Below are positions 27,976-37,238 of a DNA stretch of 64,000 nucleotides, one piece after another (position 1 is the stretch's first letter; each line of letters opens with the position of its first letter). The notes under the pieces were generated by a model that saw only the letters and a list, made by a program, of their open reading frames with translations, did not search any database and was not told where the DNA came from. The DNA comes from Subsaximicrobium wynnwilliamsii (GTDB lineage: Bacteria; Bacteroidota; Bacteroidia; Flavobacteriales; Flavobacteriaceae), in NCBI RefSeq assembly GCF_007997225.1, contig NZ_VORM01000005.1, positions 124,001 through 188,000 on the forward strand, given 5' to 3'. The position numbers and the translations under genes are program-made.

Positions 27976-29037
27976 ATGGATCAAGACTTGCAACAATGTC
28001 AAAACTGTGATTACCAATTAAAAGCCGATTTTGAGTTTTGCCCAAATTGCGGACAAAAAGTAAACGAAAAGTTGACCTTGAAGGTGTTGTTTTACAATAC
28101 GGTAAGCAATTATTTTTCTGTAGATGCCCGATTTCTAAAGTCGTTTCTTCCCTTAGTTTTCAAGCCAGGTTTTTTGCCCACAAAATTTATTGAAGGCAAA
28201 CGATCACGGTACTTGCATCCTGCGCAGTTATATCTTTTTATTTCGGTGGTTTTCTTTTTTATATTATCGCTTTCCACCAATTCCCAACCCGAAAAAATCA
28301 ATCAGGAATTATTACGCACAAAATCATCCGAAAAAGCCTCGGTGCTACAAGATTCAATAGAGGCAAAACAACTAGATTCTGTTGACAGGGCGGAAGCAAA
28401 AGCATTTTTGAAAAACAATAAATGGCTTGGTAGTGTGCCAGAACAGAAGATTGATTCGATTCTTGCCGATCCTAATGTTAATAAAAACGATATTTCTTTT
28501 GGGTTTGATGAATTAAAATTGGATTCACTAATTGCGGCTAATGCCAGTGATAAAGAAATTTTTAAAGCCATGGAAATGAATGACGACGCTGGCTGGCTAA
28601 AACGAAAATTTTATGGACAGATTTTAAAGTTCTATAAATCTCGAGATGGCGGAAGTATATTGAAGGTGATTTATGATAAGATACCCATTGCTCTGTTTTT
28701 TCTATTGCCCCTATTTGCTCTGCTCTTAAAATTATTCTATTCCAAAAAGGGCAATTACACTCACCATTTGGTATTCAGTTTCTATTATTTTTCCTTTTTG
28801 TTTTTGATATTTAGTATCATTTTTGGCATAAATCTAATTTGGAACGTATCAGGCTGGCTTGATTTCTTGTTGCTTTTTTCCGCCTTCGTATATTTTCTTA
28901 TTGCACTTAAACGGTTTTATCATCAAGGCTGGTTTGTTAGTTTCTTTAAGGCCAATGTGATCTCATTTTTGTTCTTAGTATTTATACTCCCGGCAACAGC
29001 AACCATACTTTTTGTTTATGCGTTCTTGTTTTACTAA
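27976..29037 (+). CDS. DUF3667 zinc-ribbon membrane protein
   Basis: Protein of 353 residues. The N-terminal zinc ribbon is formed by CQNCDYQ and CPNCGQK. A conserved block follows (SVDARFLKSFLPLVFKPGF, FIEGKRSRYLHPAQLYLF), then a membrane helix, a charged loop rich in Lys, Asp and Ser (about 100-215), and four to five C-terminal helices. The layout matches what I know of the DUF3667 family in Bacteroidota. Function is unknown. A 290-bp spacer with no visible gene precedes it. Confidence 0.85.
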   Translation: MDQDLQQCQNCDYQLKADFEFCPNCGQKVNEKLTLKVLFYNTVSNYFSVDARFLKSFLPLVFKPGFLPTKFIEGKRSRYLHPAQLYLFISVVFFFILSLSTNSQPEKINQELLRTKSSEKASVLQDSIEAKQLDSVDRAEAKAFLKNNKWLGSVPEQKIDSILADPNVNKNDISFGFDELKLDSLIAANASDKEIFKAMEMNDDAGWLKRKFYGQILKFYKSRDGGSILKVIYDKIPIALFFLLPLFALLLKLFYSKKGNYTHHLVFSFYYFSFLFLIFSIIFGINLIWNVSGWLDFLLLFSAFVYFLIALKRFYHQGWFVSFFKANVISFLFLVFILPATATILFVYAFLFY

Positions 29038-29042
29038 GTTAT

Positions 29043-29630
29043 TCAGGGTTTTTCGGCAGTCCAAATGGATGCGTTTAAAAAGTGACTCAAGGTCTCGTTA
29101 TCTGCAATGATGCCTTGAGGTTTCCGTGGTCTATGACCTTGAGTCTATTGGCGTCGTCCACGACTAAATTGAGCTCAAAACCATTGTATTTGTTTTTATC
29201 TCCCCTGATGATCTCACCAATGATTTGAATCGCGATAATTCTTGAAAGTTCGATGTTACACTTGGCATCCTTAGTTTTAGTACTGAAAAACCCTTTGTAA
29301 AAACGATTCAATAATTTATCAACGGCACTAAGCCTAAAAAAATTATGCATCAAAAACGCACCACCTGTCGAAAAAATAAGGGTCTATAAGGACATGAATT
29401 AATAATTCATTAAAAAGGCCAAACTTACGCTATCTATAAGCATTTTGATCCCTAACGCTATAAAAACGGAAGGCATCAATACAAATAACCTGCTAAAAAT
29501 AGCGTGGCCAAGTGATGGTTAAATTCATATTTAAAATCAGAGCTTTTAAGTAGTATTTGGGCTTCAAAATTGACTCCACCCGTCACAAAAGGCTTAATGG
29601 GCGTTTTTTCTTGACTTGAGCAACACCCAA
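29043..29630 (-). pseudogene. Decayed membrane-protein gene with several frameshifts
   Basis: Fragments in three frames line up as one protein. Upstream lies TPIKPFVTGGVNFEAQILL, then PSVFIALGIKMLIDSVSLAFLM. A longer piece at 29087-29353 ends IRGDKNKYNGFELNLVVDDA...VIDHGNLKAS. After a one-base frame change near 29100 comes ADNETLSHFLNASIWTAEKP and a stop at 29043. I recall intact proteins with this order (membrane helices, then an xGYELNLV...VVDHG core, then a FLxxPxW end) in Flavobacteria. It follows uvrA on the same strand. Confidence 0.65.
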
Positions 29631-29642
29631 CATTGGCGATTC

Positions 29643-32426
29643 TTAAAGTTTAGCCTTCAAATACCTTCCCGTTATGGATTTCTTGTTCTTGATAATTTCT
29701 TCTGGAGTGCCATGTGCGACTAGTTCTCCGCCACGGCTGCCACCTTCAGGGCCTAAATCGATCACATAATCGGCACACTTGATCAATTCCAAGTTATGTT
29801 CAATAACAATGATGGAGTGGCCCTTCTCGATCAATGCCTGAAAGGATTTCAACAATTTTTTGATGTCGTGAAAATGCAAGCCTGTGGTAGGTTCATCAAA
29901 AATAAACAAGGCTTTATCGCTCTTTGTTCCTTTGCCCAAAAAGGAAGCCAATTTAATACGCTGCGCCTCACCACCAGATAAGGTTGATGAGCTTTGGCCC
30001 AAGGTCACGTATCCCAGACCTACGTCCTGAAGCGGTTGCAGTTTGCCTTGGATTTTAGTTTGGCCCTGTGCCGCAAAGAAGGAAATGGCATCATCAATGG
30101 TCATGCTTAGCACATCGTCAATATTCTTGCCTTCAAAAGCTACCTCCAACACTTCCTTTTTAAAACGTTTGCCATTACAGGTTTCACAAGTTAAATGCAC
30201 ATCGGCCATGAATTGCATTTCAATGGTCACTTCACCCTCTCCCTTGCAGGTCTCACATCGGCCGCCATCAACGTTAAAACTAAAATGTTTGGCTTTGAAA
30301 TGACGAATGTGACTCAATTTTTGATCGGCAAACAAAGCCCTAATATCGTCATAAGCCTTTATATAGGTTACCGGATTGGAACGTGAGGATCGCCCAATGG
30401 GATTTTGATCTACAAACTCAATGTGTTTTATGTTTTTATAGTTTCCTTTTAATTCTGAAAACTGGCCTGCTTTATCGCCAAATCCAGTAAGTTCTTTCTG
30501 AATGGCAGGAAACAGGATTTTTTTGACCAAAGTACTCTTGCCGCTGCCTGAAACGCCTGTGATTACCGTGAGCATATTCAGAGGAAAAACCACATCTATA
30601 TTTTTCAAGTTATTTGCTCTTGCGCCTAAGACCTCAATTTGATATTTTGAAGTTCTCCTTTTTTTAGGCAGCTCAATTTCCATGGTTCCATTAAGATATT
30701 GTGCTGTTAGCGAACTCGATTTGAGGATGTCCTCAAAAGTTCCCACTGCAACAACCTCTCCTCCCAATGTGCCAGCTTCTGGACCAATATCAATGATTTC
30801 ATCTGCAGCTTGCATGATATCCTCATCATGTTCAACCACGATAACTGTATTGCCCAAGTCCCGTAAGGCCTTCAAGACATCTATTAACTTTTCAGTGTCT
30901 TTGGGATGCAATCCAATACTTGGCTCATCCAGAATATACATAGAGCCCACCAAACTACTTCCAAGCGAAGTCGCTAAATTGATTCGCTGACTCTCGCCGC
31001 CAGAAAGCGTATTTGATTTTCGGTTTAAAGTAAGGTAATCGAGACCCACATTACTTAAAAAAGCCAATCTATTATTGATTTCCTGCAGTAAACGCTCTGC
31101 GATTTGAAGGTCATACTCATTAAGCTCCAATTCCTTGAAGAATTGACTGAGCTTATCCAAAGGCATTTCAACCAAATCGGTAATGGTTACGTTGGTTATC
31201 TTAACGTAATTGGCCTCTTGGCGCAAACGTTTCCCTTTGCAAAGGCTGCATTTTGTTTTTCCACGGTAACGCGATAACATGACCCGATTTTGGATCTTGT
31301 AAGCCTTTGATTCCAATTCAGCAAAAAAAGCATGGAGCCCCTCAAAATATTTATTTCCATCCCAAATGAGTTGCTTTTGCGCATCGGTCAATTGAAAAAA
31401 TGGCTTGTGAATAGGGAAATCAAACTTATGTGAATTATTGACCAATTGATCACGGTACCAACTCATGCTCTCACCTCGCCAAGGAAAGATGGCATTTTCA
31501 TACACCGACAGCGCGGTATTTGGAATTACCAGCTCATCATCAATCCCAATCACATCGCCGTAACCTTCGCACTTGGGACAGGCGCCATAAGGGTTGTTGA
31601 AGCTAAACAAATGCGGGTTTGGTTCTAAAAACTGCATCCCATCCAATTCAAACTTGTTATTGAATTCCCTGCGTTTCTTAGTGCCGAGTGATTCAATGAT
31701 ACTGGTTCCCTTGCCTTCAAAAAAAGCCGTCTCAATGGCATCTGCCAAGCGGTTGAAGAAATCATCCTCGTGTTTGACGATGATTCTATCCACCACCAGA
31801 AACACCTCTGATTCGATGTTCTTTTCAATCGCATCATCAATTCTCAAGACCTCTTCCTTGTATTGTATTCTGGCATAACCCTGTTGTTTCAAAGCCTTTA
31901 GCTTGTCTTCCATGCTGCGACCTTCCTCCAAAACAATCGGTGCGAGCAACAACAATTTCTCACGTTCTTCAAAAGATTTCACATGGTCCAAGACATCTTT
32001 GGTGCGATGTTTTTTGACTGGATCGCCAGAAATAGGCGAATAGGTTTTGCCTATTCTCGCAAAAAGCAATTTGAGGTAATCATAAATCTCGGTGGTTGTG
32101 CCTACGGTAGATCTTGGATTGGTGGAGTTCACTTTTTGCTCAATGGCGATTGCGGGTGCAATTCCTTTGATATAATCTACTTTAGGTTTGTTCAAACGGC
32201 CTAAAAATTGTCTCGCGTAACTGGAAAGGCTTTCAACGTAACGTCTTTGACCTTCAGCATAAAGCGTATCAAATGCCAAACTGGATTTTCCTGAGCCCGA
32301 AAGCCCTGTAATTACCACCAGCTTGTTTCTTGGGATAACCACATCTATGTTTTTGAGGTTGTGCAGTTTAGCACCCTTTATAATGATGTTTTGTTTTGGA
32401 TTTACGTCTAATAGAGTATTGTTCAT
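29643..32426 (-). CDS. uvrA: Excinuclease ABC subunit A
   Basis: Nucleotide excision repair damage sensor, 927 residues from the ATG giving [20 protein letters not shown]. It has two ABC ATPase modules: Walker [10 protein letters not shown] and GVSGSGKST, signatures LSGGESQRI and LSGGEAQRI, and Walker [12 protein letters not shown] and [11 protein letters not shown]. Zinc modules are visible as CPKC...[10 protein letters not shown] and [10 protein letters not shown] with CETCNGKRF. The length fits UvrA. An upstream in-frame start at 32465 is unlikely because the conserved N-terminus begins later. Confidence 0.97.
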   Translation of the reverse strand: MNNTLLDVNPKQNIIIKGAKLHNLKNIDVVIPRNKLVVITGLSGSGKSSLAFDTLYAEGQRRYVESLSSYARQFLGRLNKPKVDYIKGIAPAIAIEQKVNSTNPRSTVGTTTEIYDYLKLLFARIGKTYSPISGDPVKKHRTKDVLDHVKSFEEREKLLLLAPIVLEEGRSMEDKLKALKQQGYARIQYKEEVLRIDDAIEKNIESEVFLVVDRIIVKHEDDFFNRLADAIETAFFEGKGTSIIESLGTKKRREFNNKFELDGMQFLEPNPHLFSFNNPYGACPKCEGYGDVIGIDDELVIPNTALSVYENAIFPWRGESMSWYRDQLVNNSHKFDFPIHKPFFQLTDAQKQLIWDGNKYFEGLHAFFAELESKAYKIQNRVMLSRYRGKTKCSLCKGKRLRQEANYVKITNVTITDLVEMPLDKLSQFFKELELNEYDLQIAERLLQEINNRLAFLSNVGLDYLTLNRKSNTLSGGESQRINLATSLGSSLVGSMYILDEPSIGLHPKDTEKLIDVLKALRDLGNTVIVVEHDEDIMQAADEIIDIGPEAGTLGGEVVAVGTFEDILKSSSLTAQYLNGTMEIELPKKRRTSKYQIEVLGARANNLKNIDVVFPLNMLTVITGVSGSGKSTLVKKILFPAIQKELTGFGDKAGQFSELKGNYKNIKHIEFVDQNPIGRSSRSNPVTYIKAYDDIRALFADQKLSHIRHFKAKHFSFNVDGGRCETCKGEGEVTIEMQFMADVHLTCETCNGKRFKKEVLEVAFEGKNIDDVLSMTIDDAISFFAAQGQTKIQGKLQPLQDVGLGYVTLGQSSSTLSGGEAQRIKLASFLGKGTKSDKALFIFDEPTTGLHFHDIKKLLKSFQALIEKGHSIIVIEHNLELIKCADYVIDLGPEGGSRGGELVAHGTPEEIIKNKKSITGRYLKAKL

Positions 32427-32522
32427 AGGAGATTGAGCGAATTGGAATGTGCAAAGGTAACACATCTACATCAGCCTTTAAAATGGTTTATTGTGTGTTA
32501 AATAGTTAAAGTTTGTTATTTA

Positions 32523-32557
32523 TTTTTGTTTTTTAGGAATGATTGTTGTTATATTTG
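32523..32557 (+). promoter_or_regulatory. Putative sigma-A-type promoter of the sigma-factor gene
   Basis: TTTTTG at 32523-32528, a 21-bp spacer and TATATTTG at 32550-32557 match the flavobacterial consensus (TTG, then TAnnTTTG). The expected start is near 32564, giving a leader of roughly 90 bases. Confidence 0.45.
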
Positions 32558-32652
32558 GGCAGTTAACCCATTAAACCATAGTTGCCTATTTCATAATTTT
32601 ACTTTAGAACATTTAACCCCTAGCCAAGATTTAACTCTTTGCCCTAAAAGTA

Positions 32653-33243
32653 ATGATTATGAAACATAAGGACATCTCAGACGCTGTTTTAGTGAACCGG
32701 TATATTAATGGTGACGAACAATCGCTTTCCATTTTAATTTACCGCCATAAACAGAAAATTTACAGTTTTATCTATTCTAAAGTATTTGACAAGGATATTA
32801 CTGAAGATATCTTCCAAGATGCTTTTATCAAGGTAATCAAAAACCTCAAACTTGGTAAATATAATGAAGAAGGTAAATTTTTACCATGGGTCATGCGTAT
32901 CTCCCACAACTTGGTCATAGACCATTTTAGAAAAAGCAATCGCATGCCTAAATTTGACAATTCTGGCGACTTCAATATTTTTACGGTGTTGGGCGATCCA
33001 GCGATGAATGCAGAAAAGCGACTCATTAAAGAACAAGTGGACTGTGACCTTAGGCGACTTATTGAAGAGTTGCCCGAGGACCAAAAAGATGTGTTGATCA
33101 TGCGAATGTACAAAGAGATGAGTTTCAAGGAAATATCCCAGCAAACCGATGTTAGTATCAATACTGCTCTGGGCCGCATGCGCTACGCACTTATTAACCT
33201 GAGAAAGATTATCGAGGAAAAAAATATCGTTTTGAGCAATTGA
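32653..33243 (+). CDS. ECF-type RNA polymerase sigma factor
   Basis: Protein of 196 residues, or 194 if the second Met at 32659 is used (MKHKDISDAVLVNRYINGD). Sigma region 2 includes ILIYRHKQKIYSFIYSK and DITEDIFQDAFIKVIKNL, followed by LPWVMRISHNLVIDHFRK. Region 4 includes LPEDQKDVLIMRMYKEM and FKEISQQTDVSINTALGRMRYAL. No anti-sigma gene is adjacent. A conserved-looking 48-codon gene follows, with a terminator after it, so the two form a small operon. Confidence 0.92.
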   Translation: MIMKHKDISDAVLVNRYINGDEQSLSILIYRHKQKIYSFIYSKVFDKDITEDIFQDAFIKVIKNLKLGKYNEEGKFLPWVMRISHNLVIDHFRKSNRMPKFDNSGDFNIFTVLGDPAMNAEKRLIKEQVDCDLRRLIEELPEDQKDVLIMRMYKEMSFKEISQQTDVSINTALGRMRYALINLRKIIEEKNIVLSN

Positions 33244-33305
33244 AACAATAACTTTAGTTTTCTTGCGTTTACACTATACTCATAATTAACCAAAAAAAAC
33301 GCAAC

Positions 33306-33452
33306 ATGGCAAAACTATACTCTGAATGTCCTAGCAAAAAGGATGCATTATTAAATCCAAAAGAAGCAACCATTGATTTTCTTTTGAATTACTCTAAGGC
33401 TTTAAGTGTTATTAAGTGTAATGATTTGAAGTTTGAAGTCCTTCAAAATTAA
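33306..33452 (+). CDS. 48-residue small protein downstream of the sigma factor
   Basis: MAKLYSECPSKKDALLNPKE leads into ATIDFLLNYSKALSVIKCND and a short KFEVLQN end. No signal peptide or membrane helix. It lies 62 bp after the sigma-factor stop and is closed by a strong terminator, which supports it as a real transcribed gene. I recall similar small proteins in Flavobacteria, with an LNPSKET-like and FLLNYSKAL-like core, but cannot verify this here. Function is unknown; a regulator of the neighbouring sigma factor is possible. Confidence 0.75.
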   Translation: MAKLYSECPSKKDALLNPKEATIDFLLNYSKALSVIKCNDLKFEVLQN

Positions 33453-33456
33453 ATGG

Positions 33457-33490
33457 AAAAGTCCTGAAGCGTTATTCGGGACTTTTTTTT
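33457..33490 (+). terminator. Terminator after the 48-residue gene
   Basis: AAAAGTCCTGAA and TTCGGGACTTTT pair over 12 positions (one G-T) around GCGTTA, followed by a run of T. Strong rho-independent terminator. Confidence 0.92.
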
Positions 33491-33852
33491 ATGTGTTCTC
33501 CACTTGTCAATAGCTCCAACTTTTTATTAAGGGAAAGGGATTCTTTCGTGGAACGACTTGTAATATTCAGATGAAGCATTTTATAGCGCTTCTAGATCTT
33601 CTAATTTGTAGAAAAAGGATATTATTTTTCAGGTTTCAAACTTAATTTAGAGTCTAGGAATTACCGCGATATGAAATTATTTTACTTTCATCAAAAATTG
33701 GAATAGTCATTGGTTTTTTCATGAATGAAACCAAAAAATTCGATTAAGTTTCGAATCCTTCCGAAAAAACGCCATCTAATTTGATATCCATCTTACTGAT
33801 TGCATTCGTATTCGAAGACTTTTAGTCCTTCGGAAGGCTTTTCGCAGCTAAA
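33491..33852. other. Intergenic region of 360 bp
   Basis: AT-rich sequence between convergent transcription units. No gene, repeat family member or clear terminator for the minus-strand lipoprotein gene was recognised. Confidence 0.5.
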
Positions 33853-34395
33853 TCACTTCGTCTCAAAAAGCGTTTCCATATAATTTGAAGTTTGCAGGTA
33901 TTCTGTTTTCATTTCATTAAGGTAAGCGAGTATTTTTTGATGGTCTGGATGTTTTTTCAACAGGCAATTTCTAATGTCCTCATCGTAAACTGTGAGCACC
34001 AAATACCAATTCCCCACGCGTCTCATATGATTGTTTTCAAATAAAGTAGGATAACCTTCTTTCTCAAGAGCCGCATCGGCCACTATCAAAGGAAGGTTTA
34101 AAGTTTTGTTTGGGATTTCGGTTTCGTGATAAGTTAGATAGTAGGTTTTATCACCAATTTTGATAGGTGAGTTATAGCCCACATCAAGGTCCTGGAGTTT
34201 AAATTTGGTGTTGATATAATTATAAAATTCGTTGGCGTCTTTAGGATCGCTAAAAATATAAGCAGTTTCACGCGGTAAGCTTCGCTTGAATTTCTTAGCG
34301 ACCATCAATTTGTGATCCTTTATTTTTGGCGCAATCCTAATCGGAATACAAGCACTAAATATGAGCAGCAAGCAAAAGATGGTAATGTTTTTCAT
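33853..34395 (-). CDS. Lipoprotein of unknown function
   Basis: Protein of 180 residues with a signal peptide and lipobox MKNITIFCLLLIFSAC, so the mature protein starts at Cys16. The mature domain is mixed alpha/beta with no motif I recognise (IKIGDKTYYLTYHETEIPNKT, YPTLFENNHMRRVGNWYLVLTVYDEDI). It is probably anchored in the outer membrane facing the periplasm. Its start is 57 bp after the nth stop on the same strand. Confidence 0.8.
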   Translation of the reverse strand: MKNITIFCLLLIFSACIPIRIAPKIKDHKLMVAKKFKRSLPRETAYIFSDPKDANEFYNYINTKFKLQDLDVGYNSPIKIGDKTYYLTYHETEIPNKTLNLPLIVADAALEKEGYPTLFENNHMRRVGNWYLVLTVYDEDIRNCLLKKHPDHQKILAYLNEMKTEYLQTSNYMETLFETK

Positions 34396-34451
34396 AAGTT
34401 GAAAATTTTGTTCTTATCCACAATTATTATTCCGTATTGAGAAATTGGGTT

Positions 34452-35108
34452 TCAGCGCTTCGATTTATAATACGTATCCAGAACCGATTTTCGCCCTACA
34501 GTCTTCGTGATGATGTCCTTTTCCAAATCCCATGCGCGTGCTGGTGAATATTGCCTGCCATACCAAATGATCTGCAAATGAAGATCATTCCAAATAGCTT
34601 CAGGGAAAAGACGTTTGGCATCCTTTTCAGTCTGGACCACGTTTTTACCATTGGTCAAATTCCAACGGTACATTAAGCGATGAATATGTGTATCTACAGG
34701 AAATGCCGGGATACCAAAAGCCTGCGACATGACAACCGCAGCCGTTTTATGACCCACTGCGGGCAAGGCCTCCAAGTCTTCGTAGGATTGTGGCACTTGA
34801 CCGTCGTGTTTATCAATTAGAATGTGCGAGAGTCCATAAATCCCTTTGCTCTTCATGGGGGACAAACCCACAGGCCTTATGATGTCCCTTATTTCTTCAG
34901 CAGAAAGTTTGATCATATCATAAGGATTATCTGCCTTTTGAAATAGCAGCGGCGTAATTTGATTGACCCTAACATCTGTACTTTGGGCAGACAACAACAC
35001 CGCGATCAACAACGTATAAGGATCTTTATGGTCTAAAGGCACGGGAATCGTGGGGTAGAGTTCTTTTAACGTATTAATAACAAATTCCACCTTTTCTGGC
35101 TTGGTCAT
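34452..35108 (-). CDS. nth: Endonuclease III-type DNA glycosylase
   Basis: Base excision repair enzyme, 218 residues from the ATG giving MTKPEKVEFVINTLKEL. The helix-hairpin-helix reads LEALPAVGHKTAAVVMSQAFG and carries the catalytic Lys; FPVDTHIHRLMYR carries the catalytic Asp. The C-terminus has no cysteines, so the [4Fe-4S] cluster of E. coli Nth is absent; the end reads WYGRQYSPARAWDLEKDI. A TAACTTTG -7 box lies just upstream at 35130-35137 on the minus strand. It is divergent from bcp with a 35-bp gap. Confidence 0.94.
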   Translation of the reverse strand: MTKPEKVEFVINTLKELYPTIPVPLDHKDPYTLLIAVLLSAQSTDVRVNQITPLLFQKADNPYDMIKLSAEEIRDIIRPVGLSPMKSKGIYGLSHILIDKHDGQVPQSYEDLEALPAVGHKTAAVVMSQAFGIPAFPVDTHIHRLMYRWNLTNGKNVVQTEKDAKRLFPEAIWNDLHLQIIWYGRQYSPARAWDLEKDIITKTVGRKSVLDTYYKSKR

Positions 35109-35143
35109 AAATTGTATTTTTACTTCAAACAAAGTTACACATT

Positions 35144-35599
35144 ATGACAGAATTAAAAGTAGGAGATAAAGCTCCAGATTTTTCAGCAAAAGACGAACAA
35201 GGTAATACCATAACACTCCAAGATTTTAAAGAAAAAAAGCTGGTGCTGTTTTTTTACCCAAAAGCGAGTACCCCAGGTTGTACAGCAGAAGCTTGCAATC
35301 TAAACGATAATTTTGAACGTTATAAAAATCAAGGTTATGCGATTTTGGGTGTAAGTGCAGATAGTGAGAAACGCCAAAGCAGTTTTAAGAATAAATACGA
35401 TTTTCAATATCCGTTGTTGGCAGATGAAGATAAGAAAGTCATCGAGGCTTACGGCGTTTGGGGTCCCAAAAAATTCATGGGGAAGGAATATGATGGCATC
35501 CACCGCACTACCTTCATTATTGATGAGAAAGGCTTGATTGAAGATGTGATTTCCAAAGTGAAGACTAAAGATCATACGGCTCAAATCCTTTCTGAATAG
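35144..35599 (+). CDS. bcp: Thiol peroxidase (peroxiredoxin Q / BCP)
   Basis: Thioredoxin-dependent peroxiredoxin of 151 residues. KVGDKAPDFSAKDEQGNTI is followed by the active site YPKASTPGCTAEACNLND, with the peroxidatic Cys and a resolving Cys five residues later. The later motifs are GVSADSEKRQSSF and HRTTFIIDEKGLI. It detoxifies peroxides in the cytoplasm. It is divergent from nth, and both serve oxidative damage defence. Confidence 0.96.
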   Translation: MTELKVGDKAPDFSAKDEQGNTITLQDFKEKKLVLFFYPKASTPGCTAEACNLNDNFERYKNQGYAILGVSADSEKRQSSFKNKYDFQYPLLADEDKKVIEAYGVWGPKKFMGKEYDGIHRTTFIIDEKGLIEDVISKVKTKDHTAQILSE

Positions 35600-35835
35600 A
35601 TTTATTACTTTTGAATGCTCAATTCTAAAGCTAACTTTTTGACCGCTTAATTTTTCGGATTCATATAGCTTTCAGAGAAAAAACCATTGGATACAGGAAC
35701 GGTAAAACCACAACGTTTTTTATGAATTCATAAAAAACAAATCTCATAACACAAATTTCGCGTAATTTTGCTTTGGCAATTGGTTTTATGCCAAGCATTT
35801 AATTACCTTTAAAAAAAGAACAAGTACATCATATC

Positions 35836-36387
35836 ATGATACGGAATTATTATAAAGAAGAATGGAAAGTCATTCAATTTGACGAGAAGATCGCAGAGAA
35901 TCAAAAATTCAAGATTTCAAACTACGGAAGATTACTCAAATGTAGTGGCCCAGAAGAAATTTTGGTAAAACAATATTACATCAACGGTTACCAGAACTTG
36001 CCAATAAAGCAAAAATTAAACGGTAAACAAACCAGTCGCTATGTTCACAAATTGGTAGCGCAGCATTTTTTGGATAAGAATGATGGCGTGTGCGTGATTC
36101 ATCGTGATTACGACAAAACCAACAACCACATTGACAATCTCAAATGGGCCACCAAACGTGAGAAAGAGATTCACCAATTTACCAATCCGGAATATAAAAA
36201 TAGGAAGCGTAGAATCCCATACAATGCTAAATTGACCGAAACAAAGGTCAAATTGATAAAACGGAAACTCAACGACCCAAATAGAAGAACCCGCTTAAAG
36301 ATGATCGCCAAACAGTTTGGTATTTCTGAAATGCAACTACACCGCATCAAGACTGGTGAGAATTGGGGCTATGTGGATGCCTATTGA
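35836..36387 (+). CDS. NUMOD4/HNH-type DNA-binding protein
   Basis: Protein of 183 residues with a NUMOD4-like N-terminus (EEWKVIQFDEKIAENQKFKIS, then NYGRLL). A degenerate HNH core follows (VIHRDYDKTNNHIDNLKWAT), then a basic linker and a C-terminal helix-turn-helix-like part (RLKMIAKQFGISEMQLHRIKTGENW). The position before the HNH His is Ile rather than His/Asn/Asp, so nuclease activity may be weak or lost. Such proteins are homing-endonuclease relatives. There is no intron, intein or phage gene nearby, so a domesticated regulatory role is possible. Confidence 0.8.
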   Translation: MIRNYYKEEWKVIQFDEKIAENQKFKISNYGRLLKCSGPEEILVKQYYINGYQNLPIKQKLNGKQTSRYVHKLVAQHFLDKNDGVCVIHRDYDKTNNHIDNLKWATKREKEIHQFTNPEYKNRKRRIPYNAKLTETKVKLIKRKLNDPNRRTRLKMIAKQFGISEMQLHRIKTGENWGYVDAY

Positions 36388-36410
36388 TGGAATTGCTTAT
36401 TAAGAGGATT

Positions 36411-36492
36411 TTATTCCCCAAGGCTTGCCTCGAATACAAAGAACATCTTTCGATTCATACCTCGTGGGCTTGCCCCGAGGTTATTGATTTAT
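36411..36492. repeat. Dispersed 80-bp repeat, copy 1
   Basis: The unit contains GGCTTGCCTCGAATACAAAG, AACATCTTTCGATTCATACC and the hairpin CCTCGTGGGC-TT-GCCCCGAGG. It shares about 90% with the copy at 46347-46430 by eye. It encodes the last residues (TSGQAHEV) of the minus-strand pseudogene frame that ends at 36455. Confidence 0.85.
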
Positions 36493-37042
36493 AGGAAAAT
36501 GAGTGAAAACCGAACTCTTTTCGCATCTCTGCTTCATATAGCTTGCTAAGTTCTACATGAAGGCATTCCAATAGATTTTTATTGATAAGTATTGACGTTT
36601 CAAACAGATGCTCAGGCAAATTGTTTTGGGCATTGCTGGTTTCAAAAATAAGTTGTCCATATTCCGAAGCATCTTTAATGCAGATGCACTCAAAACCCAA
36701 ATTGAGCTGATTGTGAAGTTTCGTTTTTAAATTCGTCTTTATAATTCCATAGTCATGTTAATAGCTCAAAAACTTCTTATTGATCATCACATGCTCCTAC
36801 CCATAAAAGTGCCTCAATAAATAGCGTACCGGAAAGGCGAAAATCAACAACGCAAATAAGACTATTGGAAAAATGTAGGTTGAGATTTCCTCTTTCGGAA
36901 TAAGACTAGGCGCATAGAATAATAGTCCAAATAACACGCAAATCACAAGACTTAATAAAAATTTGCCAATACTATGTGATTTTACAGCCAGTGTTAGGTA
37001 AATCGTTGTACCATCATTTTTAATATCAAATTCATTATTCAT
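36455..37042 (-). pseudogene. Membrane-protein gene interrupted by two in-frame stops
   Basis: The first part (36797-37042, 81 residues) has two membrane helices and ends VRYLLRHFYG at a TAG (36797-36799). Reading on in the same frame gives EHVMINKKFLSY, then a TAA (36758-36760). The frame then stays open for 101 codons: HDYGIIKTNLKTKLHNQLN, GFECICIKDASEYGQLIFET and so on. The composition is continuous and protein-like, with no frameshift. This is most simply a recently inactivated gene of about 195 codons, with two Lys-like codons turned to stops. Alternatively the 81-residue part is a functional short protein. Confidence 0.7.
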
Positions 37043-37238
37043 TTAAATCAGGACAAGGGCCGACTCACAATTACGCTTATTTGTCTATTTATGTAGTTCT
37101 AGTTTCATAAAGTGATTTCTTCATCTCGGGAATTTAAAGTTCCAGTATTTCTTTTAAAATGGTCTTCTTAACATGGGCTGCGGATGCTATTGAGCAAATT
37201 CCAAAATCTGCCGCCATTGAAAACACCATGTATTAAGC

